IMG/VR virus record: IMGVR_UViG_3300042309_000833
Span: 1-27,498 of that record
Length of the DNA: 27,498 nt
Origin: a virus
Direction: 5' to 3' (one strand)
Shown: piece by piece, positions 7,818 through 14,460 of the stretch
Numbering within the stretch: the stretch's first letter is position 1
Layout of the letters: each line of letters begins with the position of its first letter
Made by a program: the position numbers and the translations under genes
The notes under the pieces: model-generated
Databases searched by the model: none
Seen by the model: only the letters and a program-made list of their open reading frames with translations
What the model was told of the DNA's origin: nothing

Positions 7818-7825
7818 AATTGACC
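7812..7825. repeat. Palindrome over the -35 box (possible operator)
   Basis: GGTCAAAATTGACC is an inverted repeat with 6-base arms and a 2-base centre. Its left arm is the -35 box of the minus-strand promoter. A dimeric repressor or activator binding here would control the glycan operon. No regulator gene is visible nearby, so the role is inferred from position only. Confidence 0.4.
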
Positions 7826-7948
7826 AAATAAATTATACATGAGATAGAAATTTTCTAATAATCTCTAACCCACTATCCATCTACTATGATTGACTAGTAA
7901 ATGTCTAATCATATTTATGCACTTTAAAAGTACATAATTATTCCAGCG

Positions 7949-8521
7949 TTATACTCCAAATGCGATCTTATATAAATCAATTTTAGTTGTAGATCCTGCT
8001 GCGGCGGATGCAATTAATCTTATATTTCCACCAGTGATATTGGTTGTATAAGTTACTAGAGGATTTGCTGAAGTATGTACTCTAGAGTATTCGGATATAT
8101 TAGCTGTTGTTCCATTATGGATCAATAGAATTTCAGAACATTGGAAATTTGTGAGGTATGAAACTTGTAATACATATTTCACTGTTCTGAATGTAGATAT
8201 AGGCGATTCATCGATAACAGTTTCTGTAACACCAATATTTGTGATTCTTTTACCAGAAATTAATGCTGGATCAATTGAAAGTTGTCCAGTCATTGTTAGT
8301 GTATTAGTTTCTTTGACCCATGTTAATCCTGTTGCCCCAACTACAGATGTATTATCTAGATACAACAATTCACGATTAGATCCAGAAAATGTTCCTGTCG
8401 CTCCAGTAAAACCAGTCGCACCTATTCCTGTAGAACCTTGATTACCTATTGTGCCCTGAGTTCCTATTGATGCAACTTTTACAGTCGTTGATGATGGTAT
8501 TGTAACTGTTATATTTGACAT
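7949..8521 (-). CDS. Short collagen-like virion structural protein
   Basis: 190 residues. After a short N-terminal strand region, residues 20-48 form G-x-y collagen-type triplets (GTQGTIGNQGSTGIGATG...), then a beta-rich globular part from NRELLYLDN. The C-terminal part, with CSEILLIHNGTTANISEYS and TGGNIRLIASAAAGSTTKIDLYK, is a module repeatedly found at the ends of T4-like cyanophage structural proteins. It probably trimerises as a small fibre or decoration on neck or baseplate. It begins one base after the stop of the Ig-like gene. Exact virion position unknown. Confidence 0.62.
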   Translation of the reverse strand: MSNITVTIPSSTTVKVASIGTQGTIGNQGSTGIGATGFTGATGTFSGSNRELLYLDNTSVVGATGLTWVKETNTLTMTGQLSIDPALISGKRITNIGVTETVIDESPISTFRTVKYVLQVSYLTNFQCSEILLIHNGTTANISEYSRVHTSANPLVTYTTNITGGNIRLIASAAAGSTTKIDLYKIAFGV

Positions 8522-8522
8522 T

Positions 8523-8861
8523 TTACTTTGTTGCGTTTGGTTTAACTTCTACAATTCCTTCAATAACTCTAGTTACAATAGAACCATTTGTTATCTCAAC
8601 ATCATAAACATATCTACCCGATTTATATGTTGCAGTTTGTGTTGCAGTAGCTGATAATGTTAATTTACCATCAGTTGGAGGAGAATCTATAGTAACAGTT
8701 AAAGGATATACGTTGAAATCCGAATAATATGATGTTCTTATTTTACAACTACCAGTATATCCAGTTAGATTCATCGATGAACCATCAGAATTATTTAATT
8801 CAATTGTTGTACTAAATGTAGCACCAGATTCTATCTTTAAATTAGTGTAACCTGCTGACAT
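8523..8861 (-). CDS. Ig-like baseplate/structural protein (BppU N-domain-like)
   Basis: 112 residues, all beta. The layout IESGATFSTTIELNNSDGS, then LTGYTGSCKIRTSYYSD, then GKLTLSATATQTATYKSGRYVYDVEI and IVTRVIEGIVEVKP matches the Ig-like domain of phage baseplate upper proteins and related small tail proteins. A good AAGGA site lies 7 bases before the ATG. It follows gp15 by 9 bases, so it is probably made late and assembled on the neck or baseplate. The match is by pattern only; it may instead be a head decoration protein. Confidence 0.55.
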   Translation of the reverse strand: MSAGYTNLKIESGATFSTTIELNNSDGSSMNLTGYTGSCKIRTSYYSDFNVYPLTVTIDSPPTDGKLTLSATATQTATYKSGRYVYDVEITNGSIVTRVIEGIVEVKPNATK

Positions 8862-8870
8862 GTAATTTCC

Positions 8871-9896
8871 TTAATATTCCGTAATAGTTGTATTTATTGT
8901 ATAAACATCATCTCTATCTGCTGTAGATGGATTGACGGAAACTGTTGTTGTTACTAATTTTTGTGTAGTATCTAATTCGTAAAAATTAGTAACAGCATTT
9001 TTAATAATCTTAGCATCAGAAATTGGTGGATAAATCCAAGAGTTTGCAACAAATGTTAACGTCCATGTTAAAATTCTATCATCTTCTACTGATCCTTCAT
9101 ATTCATCTGATTGTGAAACTGATGTTAAAGTAATTTGCACATCCCTCTTCATATCAATAGATGGTATATCGTTCAGAGTAATGGTATAAAAAGGAGTGAA
9201 ATATGGAAGAATCTGTTCTATAATTTGTAGACCATCATCAATATATTTAACAAATAAATTAACAGTAAATTCAAAATTATAAGGAACTGGATTATACTGT
9301 CCAATATATGTTGTTTTTAACGTAGAAATACCGGAACCTGGTGCGATTAAATCAATTGCTGTTCCGGCTTCAGCTAAAGATTTAGAAGAAGCGAGTTTAA
9401 TTGTATTGTTAGTCGTCTTAATTGTGTAATAAGTTCCACCATCAAAAAATCCTGTTGCTCCAATTGAATTTCCAGATCCTTTAATATAAGTTACTGATTG
9501 ACCAGTTCTTAAATTATGTGACGGGATAGTTATGGTATTTTCACTTACATTAACGGCACTTGAAGCATTAAACGTCAAATCATTTTGTGGAACAAATATA
9601 TTCTTTCCAATAGTTTGTTGTTTTCTTGTTGAATCATATGACATAGAAGTTAACTCAAACGATAATCTTGGAAGAATAACTTTTACATCAACATAATTAT
9701 CTCTTCTCTGAACATCTTGTTGCTGTAACATCGTGATGGTTTTATCTGCAGATGCGTATGCAAGTGGAACTTTAATGGTTTTTTCTATCGATCCATCTTG
9801 ATTATATCTTAAGACTCTTATATTATTAAATAGAGAACCAAAAGCTGCAGTCAGATTTCTAATTGTAGAGAAATAAAAGTTTGATGAATTTAACAT
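8871..9896 (-). CDS. 15: gp15 tail sheath stabiliser / tail terminator, with inserted domain
   Basis: 341 residues against 272 in T4. Residues 1-100 (FSTIRNLTAAFGSLFNNI, then LPRLSFELTSMSYDSTRK) and 195-341 (YNPVPYNFEFTVNLFVKYID, then IEQILPYFTPFYTITLND) carry the conserved gp15 body, which caps the tail tube and sheath and binds the neck. Residues about 103-194 are extra: SHNLRTGQSVTYIKGSG, then GGTYYTIKTTNNTIKLASS, a fibre-type beta module also found twice in the 19785-22994 fibre. It lies 23 bases after gp14, preceded by AAGGA. Identity is supported by position next to gp13 and gp14. Confidence 0.85.
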   Translation of the reverse strand: MLNSSNFYFSTIRNLTAAFGSLFNNIRVLRYNQDGSIEKTIKVPLAYASADKTITMLQQQDVQRRDNYVDVKVILPRLSFELTSMSYDSTRKQQTIGKNIFVPQNDLTFNASSAVNVSENTITIPSHNLRTGQSVTYIKGSGNSIGATGFFDGGTYYTIKTTNNTIKLASSKSLAEAGTAIDLIAPGSGISTLKTTYIGQYNPVPYNFEFTVNLFVKYIDDGLQIIEQILPYFTPFYTITLNDIPSIDMKRDVQITLTSVSQSDEYEGSVEDDRILTWTLTFVANSWIYPPISDAKIIKNAVTNFYELDTTQKLVTTTVSVNPSTADRDDVYTINTTITEY

Positions 9897-9919
9897 TTAA
9901 TACACATATTCCTTTATAA

Positions 9920-10558
9920 TTAATTATTGATATTAGAAAAAGGATTTGACTCTGTGAAGTCTATTATAATATCGGATTTAGATTGTATTTTATCGTTCTT
10001 AGCAAATGGATCACCAATTCCTGTAGCACCATCATTATTATAAGTTACATTAACTTCATCTGCTTCAGTACCAGTGTCAATAGTTTCATTAGAATATTTA
10101 AATACTTCGCAAGTTAGAATAAAATATTGTCTCGCCCCAAGAGGAAATAGAGGATTCTTATCATCAACATATTTAATTTCGAAAAGGGATCTTGCTGTAG
10201 GATACATTATAAGATCACCTTCGACTGGAAGAACCTTTCCTACAATAGATTCAAATCTTTCTCTAGAAACAATTAATCTTAATCTATCACCTAGAGTGAA
10301 TCCAAATTTAGAAATTAAAGCTCCGTCCCCAAGAAATGCTTCATAATTCTCTATGTACATTTCTATTACAAAATTTCTCTCGAATTTAGATATATAATCT
10401 TCACGATATAATTCATCAACATTAACAATAGTTCTTGGTAAATAAACAAAATCACATCCTGCAATTTGTATAGATTCATTTACCAAAACTTGGAGAAGAT
10501 TCTGTTCTTCTGTAGAACCTATACCACGACCGGATTGAAAAAATTTATTAGTTGGCAT
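9920..10558 (-). CDS. 14: gp14 neck protein
   Basis: 212 residues (T4 gp14 is 256). N-terminal NKFFQSGRGIGSTEEQNLLQ, then DFVYLPRTIVNVDELYRED and FLGDGALISKFGFTLGDRL are typical of the T4-like head-completion neck protein gp14. With gp13 it forms the ring that seals the filled head and receives the tail. The start lies 3 bases after the gp13 stop, and gp15 follows, the canonical 13-14-15 order. No unusual features besides the shorter length. Confidence 0.85.
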   Translation of the reverse strand: MPTNKFFQSGRGIGSTEEQNLLQVLVNESIQIAGCDFVYLPRTIVNVDELYREDYISKFERNFVIEMYIENYEAFLGDGALISKFGFTLGDRLRLIVSRERFESIVGKVLPVEGDLIMYPTARSLFEIKYVDDKNPLFPLGARQYFILTCEVFKYSNETIDTGTEADEVNVTYNNDGATGIGDPFAKNDKIQSKSDIIIDFTESNPFSNINN

Positions 10559-10561
10559 GAT

Positions 10562-11326
10562 TTATCCAATAAATAGATCCAACGGTAATTGTAAATCTTT
10601 AGTGAGTCTTGTTTCTAATTTTTCTATTTCAGTTATAGCTTCTGAATATATTGCATCACCATTAATTGTTATACCGCCTGGCAAATTCATATTTCCAAAT
10701 TTCTTAAGATTCTCGCCCCATTGTCTTTTAATTAGAGCTGTAGCATATTCCTTAAGAAATTCGTCAGCCCAAATATCGTTAAAAGTATTGATATCTAATT
10801 TCTTGTAAATTTTCAAAACAATATTGGATGTTTTCTCTTTTAATAAAGAGAGCGGTTCGTTGAATCTAATTCTATTTGTTTTTCTATTAAAGTTAAAAGA
10901 ATTTAATGGTGATAATGACATCTGCATAGTAGCAAGATACGACTTCATAGAATCTAAATAAGCTAAATTATTTCCTATAATATTTGATGTATTATAGAAA
11001 TCGTTCATATAGAACTGATATTGTGCATTAAATAGATCGCCACTACCAACTCCTGTAGAAACGTCATTACCGACAGGAAGTGCAGATATTACAGAAAATA
11101 CTTTTTCATCTAGAGTAATATATCCATTAGTTACATCCGTATTAGTTATAGGAACAATAAGATAATCTTCTTCAACGCCATCAAAATGATAATCAAAATA
11201 TTTCGTTATGGCATCATCGATTCTATCATCAACTTGTTCTTCTGCAACATTTATTTCTATTACAGGAAAACCTAGTCTTCTTAAACAGTAATCGGAAAAT
11301 TGTTCTCTAGTTGTTGGCGTTGCCAT
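10562..11326 (-). CDS. 13: gp13 neck protein
   Basis: 254 residues (T4 gp13 is 309). The N-terminus TPTTREQFSDYCLRRLGFP followed by EEQVDDRIDDAITKYFDYHF is strongly conserved in T4-like gp13, the neck protein that joins the portal to gp14 and the tail. AGGAG sits 7 bases before the ATG, and a TATAAATA late box lies 15 bases ahead of the start codon. First gene of the 13-14-15 block, which is on the opposite strand from gp16-19. Confidence 0.87.
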   Translation of the reverse strand: MATPTTREQFSDYCLRRLGFPVIEINVAEEQVDDRIDDAITKYFDYHFDGVEEDYLIVPITNTDVTNGYITLDEKVFSVISALPVGNDVSTGVGSGDLFNAQYQFYMNDFYNTSNIIGNNLAYLDSMKSYLATMQMSLSPLNSFNFNRKTNRIRFNEPLSLLKEKTSNIVLKIYKKLDINTFNDIWADEFLKEYATALIKRQWGENLKKFGNMNLPGGITINGDAIYSEAITEIEKLETRLTKDLQLPLDLFIG

Positions 11327-11341
11327 TACATACTCCTATCT

Positions 11342-11349
11342 TATTTATA
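11342..11349 (-). promoter_or_regulatory. T4-type late promoter for gp13
   Basis: TATAAATA on the minus strand exactly matches the T4 late promoter box recognised by the phage late sigma factor gp55. It lies between the hairpin terminator and the gp13 start, so transcription would begin just upstream of the AGGAG ribosome site. This exact match also supports T4-like late control in this phage. Confidence 0.75.
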
Positions 11350-11359
11350 TAAATAAAGA

Positions 11360-11380
11360 GGGAACTCTTAAAGAGTTCCC
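11360..11380 (-). terminator. Hairpin terminator between the 11403-11759 gene and gp13
   Basis: GGGAACTC-TTAAA-GAGTTCCC gives a perfect 8-bp stem with 5-base loop. Read on the minus strand it is followed by TCTTTATTTATA, a broken U-rich tract, so it would end the transcript of the small upstream gene. The gp13 late promoter starts right after it, separating the two units. Confidence 0.7.
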
Positions 11381-11402
11381 TAAGAAATATGAACTTATAA
11401 AT

Positions 11403-11759
11403 TCAATCAGCAATAAAAAAACTTAATTGTGATAATTGTATTGGCGACAAATTAACTGATTCCGGAAGAGACTCTACTTTAATAGGTTCTAGTGGAATCT
11501 CAATTTCTTCCTGTAGAAGAGGATTTAATTCTTCAACAAACATATTAAGATTTTCTTCAGTTACCACAACACTTCCTTCGTTCTCTACACCATATTTTTG
11601 CACTAACTTCTGTCTTGTTTCTTCTAGATTTGTGAGCTCAGAAGCTATTACTTTTAAAGCCTTAGAAATTCTGTATGCAATATTAATTGGTAAAGTGCAG
11701 TTTGATAGTGCAACCAACGCAGCTTCAGAATTTTTAAGTTGTCCTAATGTCAATTTCAT
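11403..11759 (-). CDS. Small helical phage protein, DUF1617-like
   Basis: 118 residues. LGQLKNSEAALVALSNCTLP then AYRISKALKVIASELTNLEETRQKLVQKYG (about residues 27-56) reads as a helical, partly coiled-coil region, followed by an acidic tail with several Pro (LLQEEIEIPLEPIKVESLPE). This pattern is common in the small DUF1617 proteins of tailed phages, whose function is unknown. AGGAG lies 8 bases before the ATG. It forms a separate transcription unit ended by the hairpin at 11360-11380. Confidence 0.55.
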   Translation of the reverse strand: MKLTLGQLKNSEAALVALSNCTLPINIAYRISKALKVIASELTNLEETRQKLVQKYGVENEGSVVVTEENLNMFVEELNPLLQEEIEIPLEPIKVESLPESVNLSPIQLSQLSFFIAD

Positions 11760-11838
11760 TTTATTATCTCCTAAATATAGTTATGCACTAAATTTCTCAG
11801 CACACCATTCTTTCGTCATGAATTAAATTCATCAAAAC

Positions 11839-11846
11839 TATTTATA
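11839..11846 (-). promoter_or_regulatory. Late promoter, minus strand, at the divergent gap
   Basis: TATAAATA on the minus strand, an exact T4 late box, lies 79 bases before the ATG of the 11403-11759 gene. On the plus strand the same bases run into the AGGAG ribosome site of the cell-wall hydrolase, so the two opposite units share this spot. No clear promoter for the plus-strand hydrolase gene was found in the gap. Confidence 0.6.
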
Positions 11847-11856
11847 GGAGACAATT

Positions 11857-12270
11857 TTGATTAGAAATATAATAATTTCTATTGCTTTTTGCACGCTTGT
11901 TTTTAGCTATGATACAAGCAATAGAAATGTAAACTGTATGACACAAGCAATTTATCACGAAGCAAGAGGAGAATCTTATATGGGGAAAATTGCAGTCGGA
12001 CATATAATTCTAAACAGAATAAAAAAAGGATATGGAACGGATCCTTGTGAAATAGTTTCTAGTAAGAGACAATTTTCTTGGTATGGAAAAAACAATTCCA
12101 TCAAAGAACGAGATAGATGGGATGAATGTTATAGATTATCAAAAAAGATTCTTGCAAATGAAACTCAAGATCCAACCAAAGGATCTATATTCTTTCATGA
12201 GAAGAGTATCAACCCAGGTTGGAAATATAAGAGAATAGTAGTCATCGATAGTCATATATTCTATAAGTAA
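11857..12270 (+). CDS. SleB-type cell-wall hydrolase with signal peptide
   Basis: 137 residues. It starts at TTG; AGGAG 6 bases upstream supports this over any ATG. The first 17 residues, IRNIIISIAFCTLVFS after the start, form a positively charged then hydrophobic segment that looks like a signal peptide or signal-anchor. The rest is a Hydrolase_2/SleB domain: MTQAIYHEARGES with catalytic E35, GKIAVGHIILNRIKKG, RQFSWYG (71-77) and IFFHEK. These enzymes cut peptidoglycan glycan strands, so it probably serves lysis from the periplasm as a secreted endolysin. No holin is visible next to it. Confidence 0.82.
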   Translation: MIRNIIISIAFCTLVFSYDTSNRNVNCMTQAIYHEARGESYMGKIAVGHIILNRIKKGYGTDPCEIVSSKRQFSWYGKNNSIKERDRWDECYRLSKKILANETQDPTKGSIFFHEKSINPGWKYKRIVVIDSHIFYK

Positions 12271-12389
12271 TATACTTAAAATCGCTACATACTAAGTATA
12301 GCGTAGAAAGTCAAGTTCGTCAAGTGAGATGATGTTGAATCTCAAAAAATCATATTGATGAATCATATGTTATATAGTATAATAGTTAT
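12271..12389. other. Gap before primase with two weak hairpins
   Basis: An interrupted hairpin CGCT..AGCG around ATAC/GTAT lies at 12283-12303, and TGAGAT/ATCTCA with an 8-base loop at 12325-12344, followed by AAAAAA rather than a U-run. Neither is a convincing terminator on the plus strand. The rest of the gap is the primase promoter. No open frame or RNA gene is seen. Confidence 0.4.
12355..12383 (+). promoter_or_regulatory. Sigma70-type promoter of the primase gene
   Basis: TTGATG (12355-12360), 17-base spacer, TATAAT (12378-12383). Transcription would start near 12390, the first base of the ATG itself, so the mRNA would be leaderless. This promoter probably serves the primase-nuclease-thyX-nrd unit as an early or middle gene set. 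Confidence 0.65.
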
Positions 12390-13406
12390 ATGAGTATATT
12401 GGTTGATTCAAAATATCTTTCGTTGATATCTCCTAAATTAGACTTATTTAAGAAGAAGTCTGAAGTCTTATGGAATTTTAGATGTCCATATTGTATGGAT
12501 TCGAAGAAGAGAGAATCAAAGGCGAGAGGTTATGTCTACAGGAAACACAACGACCTCTTTTTTAAGTGTCATAATTGTGTGAAAGGCACAACGTTCTCTA
12601 ATTTCCTTAAATTCTTAGACCCTGTTTTACATAAACAATATATATTCGAGAGATTCACATCAGGAGATACTCATCCAAATCATAATTACAAGAAACCAAT
12701 CCTAGTTTCTTCTGATGCAAAAAACAAATTTCAGAAAAAAATCATAAATTATGATATCGGTTTGGAATCTATAAAGGATCTTCAAGACGGACATTACGCA
12801 AAAGAATATATTAGATCAAGAGAAATACCATCTGAGCATTGGAATAAATTGTTTTTTACAAACGACTTTAAACAATATGTCGAATCTATTAATAAAGAAA
12901 AATCTAAGAACTTAAAACCAAAAGATCCAAGGATTGTGATTCCTTTCTTTGATAAAACTGGTAAATTGATAGCAGTTCAAGGTCGTGCATTGGAAGACAG
13001 TATCGCAAGATATATTACAATTAAATTACACGAAGATAATGATAAAATATATGGTTTAGAACGTATAAATACAAATACAACTTTATGGATATTTGAAGGT
13101 CCAATTGATTCGTTATTTGTGAAAAATGCTCTGGCTACAGCTGGAGCTGAATTATCAAAATTAATAAAAGATTATCCTAAAGCAATATTCGTTTTTGATA
13201 ATGAACCATCAAATAAACAGATTATTCAAAATATGAATTTTGTAATAGATTCTGGATGTAAAATTGTAATTTGGAAAAAAGAAAACAAATGTAAAGATGT
13301 CAATGATATGGTTCTTGCAGGTTTAGATATTGATTCAGAATTAACAGAATCGTCTTATTCGGGGTTAGAAGCATTATTTAAATTTAATATTTGGAAGAAG
13401 GTGTGA
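12390..13406 (+). CDS. 61: gp61-type DNA primase
   Basis: 338 residues (T4 gp61 is 342). The zinc-binding N-domain has C32-x2-C35 and C60-x2-C63 around the conserved KARGYVYRKHNDLFFKCHNC. The TOPRIM part carries WIFEGPIDSLF (E236, D240) and IFVFDNEPSN (D270, E272), the catalytic metal site for RNA primer synthesis. It acts with a gp41-type helicase at the phage replication fork; no helicase gene is in the window. No ribosome site precedes the ATG, and the promoter -10 box ends only 6 bases before it. The downstream nuclease gene follows after 1 base. Confidence 0.88.
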   Translation: MSILVDSKYLSLISPKLDLFKKKSEVLWNFRCPYCMDSKKRESKARGYVYRKHNDLFFKCHNCVKGTTFSNFLKFLDPVLHKQYIFERFTSGDTHPNHNYKKPILVSSDAKNKFQKKIINYDIGLESIKDLQDGHYAKEYIRSREIPSEHWNKLFFTNDFKQYVESINKEKSKNLKPKDPRIVIPFFDKTGKLIAVQGRALEDSIARYITIKLHEDNDKIYGLERINTNTTLWIFEGPIDSLFVKNALATAGAELSKLIKDYPKAIFVFDNEPSNKQIIQNMNFVIDSGCKIVIWKKENKCKDVNDMVLAGLDIDSELTESSYSGLEALFKFNIWKKV

Positions 13407-13407
13407 C

Positions 13408-13776
13408 ATGTATACTTACAGTGCTAAGATTTTAAGAGTTATAGATGGCGATACAATTGAATCTGAAATTGATTTGGGGTTTGGAGTAAGTATTCGAAAG
13501 ATTGTTAGATTGAATGGAATCGATACTCCAGAAAAAAATTCAAGGATCGTATCGGAACGTGAATTGGCTGTAAAGGCGACAGCTAGAACTAAATATGCTT
13601 TAGAAAATAAAACAATAATTTTGAAAACGCAGTTAGATAAAGATGATAAATATGGGCGTGTCTTGGCTTATGTTTATGTGTCTGAGAAAGATGTTGAATC
13701 TAACCAATCGTTTAATATTAAGTTAATTCAAGAAGGATTAGCTTTTCCATATTCTGGAGGAAAGAAGAATGTATAA
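13408..13776 (+). CDS. SNase-like (thermonuclease-fold) nuclease
   Basis: 122 residues, a minimal SNase domain. VIDGDTI (11-17), VRLNGIDTPE (33-42) and DKYGRVLAYV (80-89) place the catalytic R34, E42 and R84 and the Ca2+-binding D14 and D39 as in staphylococcal nuclease. No signal peptide is present, so it probably works inside the cell, perhaps degrading host DNA to feed nucleotide synthesis. It overlaps thyX by 8 bases, with its GGAGG serving as the thyX ribosome site. Family firm, biological role inferred from neighbours. Confidence 0.85.
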   Translation: MYTYSAKILRVIDGDTIESEIDLGFGVSIRKIVRLNGIDTPEKNSRIVSERELAVKATARTKYALENKTIILKTQLDKDDKYGRVLAYVYVSEKDVESNQSFNIKLIQEGLAFPYSGGKKNV

Positions 13777-14452
13777 GAAATATGAAGATATTCTTTCCGT
13801 TAAATTGATTTCCTACACACAACCAAATCCAGAAGAATTTTCACAAGGATTTATTGATGATGGTATTCAAAATTTAATCTCTTATTGTGCCAGAGTTTCT
13901 AATCCCTCAAACCAAAACAATCTAGATACAGTCGATAAGCTACTTAATTATCTAATTAAGAATAAACATTGGTCTCCATTTGAGATGGTTGATGTTTGTC
14001 TTGAGATTACAAGCACCAGAGATATTGTACGTCAGATTCTAAGACATCGTTCTTTTTCATTCCAGGAATTTTCACAAAGATATGCAGATCCAACAAAAGA
14101 ATTAGATTTCTGTCTAAAGGAATGTAGACTTCAAGATACAAAGAATAGACAGAATTCAATTCTAATTAATAATGATGAATTGGCTGAGATTTGGAAACAG
14201 TTACAAATACAAGTAATTGATATTGCTAAAGCTAATTATGAAAATGCAATTTCACAAGGTATTGCTAAGGAAGTAGCAAGAGTTATGCTACCGGAAGGTA
14301 ATACAGTTTCAAGAATGTACATTAAAGGTTCTATTCGTTCCTGGATTCATTACATTGAAGTTCGTGATGGTAATGGTACACAGAAAGAACACCAATTAGT
14401 TGCACGTGCTTGTGCCGAAGCCATAAATAAAATTTTCCCTTATATTAAGTAG
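13769..14452 (+). CDS. thyX: Flavin-dependent thymidylate synthase ThyX
   Basis: 227 residues, normal for the family. The ThyX signature RHR-x7-S is present at R92-H93-R94 and S102 (RHRSFSFQEFSQRY). HWSPFEMVDVCLEI (67-80) and EVARVMLPEGNTVSRMYIKGSIRSWIHY supply the dUMP/FAD-binding region. It converts dUMP to dTMP with methylene-tetrahydrofolate and FAD, bypassing host ThyA. Lies between the nuclease (8-base overlap) and nrdA (8-base gap after AGGAG), making a nucleotide-supply module. The high AT content of the phage genome fits a need for dTMP. Confidence 0.93.
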   Translation: MYKKYEDILSVKLISYTQPNPEEFSQGFIDDGIQNLISYCARVSNPSNQNNLDTVDKLLNYLIKNKHWSPFEMVDVCLEITSTRDIVRQILRHRSFSFQEFSQRYADPTKELDFCLKECRLQDTKNRQNSILINNDELAEIWKQLQIQVIDIAKANYENAISQGIAKEVARVMLPEGNTVSRMYIKGSIRSWIHYIEVRDGNGTQKEHQLVARACAEAINKIFPYIK

Positions 14453-14460
14453 GAGTTTAG

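Larger units (their letters stand above)
7773..7948. other. Intergenic region between structural and glycan operons
   Basis: Besides the promoter and palindrome, this 176-base gap holds an imperfect inverted repeat at 7885-7913: arms TATGATTGAC and GTCTAATCATA with one bulged base and an 8-base loop. No U-run follows it on either strand, so it is not a classical terminator. CATAAATA on the minus strand (7919-7912) resembles a T4 late box and could give late transcription of the glycan operon. No tRNA or open frame is seen. Confidence 0.45.

Noticed and set aside
7773-7948. tRNA or small RNA gene in the largest gap
   Set aside because: No cloverleaf, T-loop or CCA end was found; only an imperfect inverted repeat without a U-run.
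11781-11819. 12-codon minus-strand frame (MTKEWCAEKFSA) in the divergent gap
   Set aside because: Too short to support, and its only context is the leader of the 11403-11759 transcript; it could be a leader peptide but nothing shows it.
12283-12344. Intrinsic terminators after the cell-wall hydrolase
   Set aside because: The stems are short or bulged and are not followed by U-runs on the plus strand.
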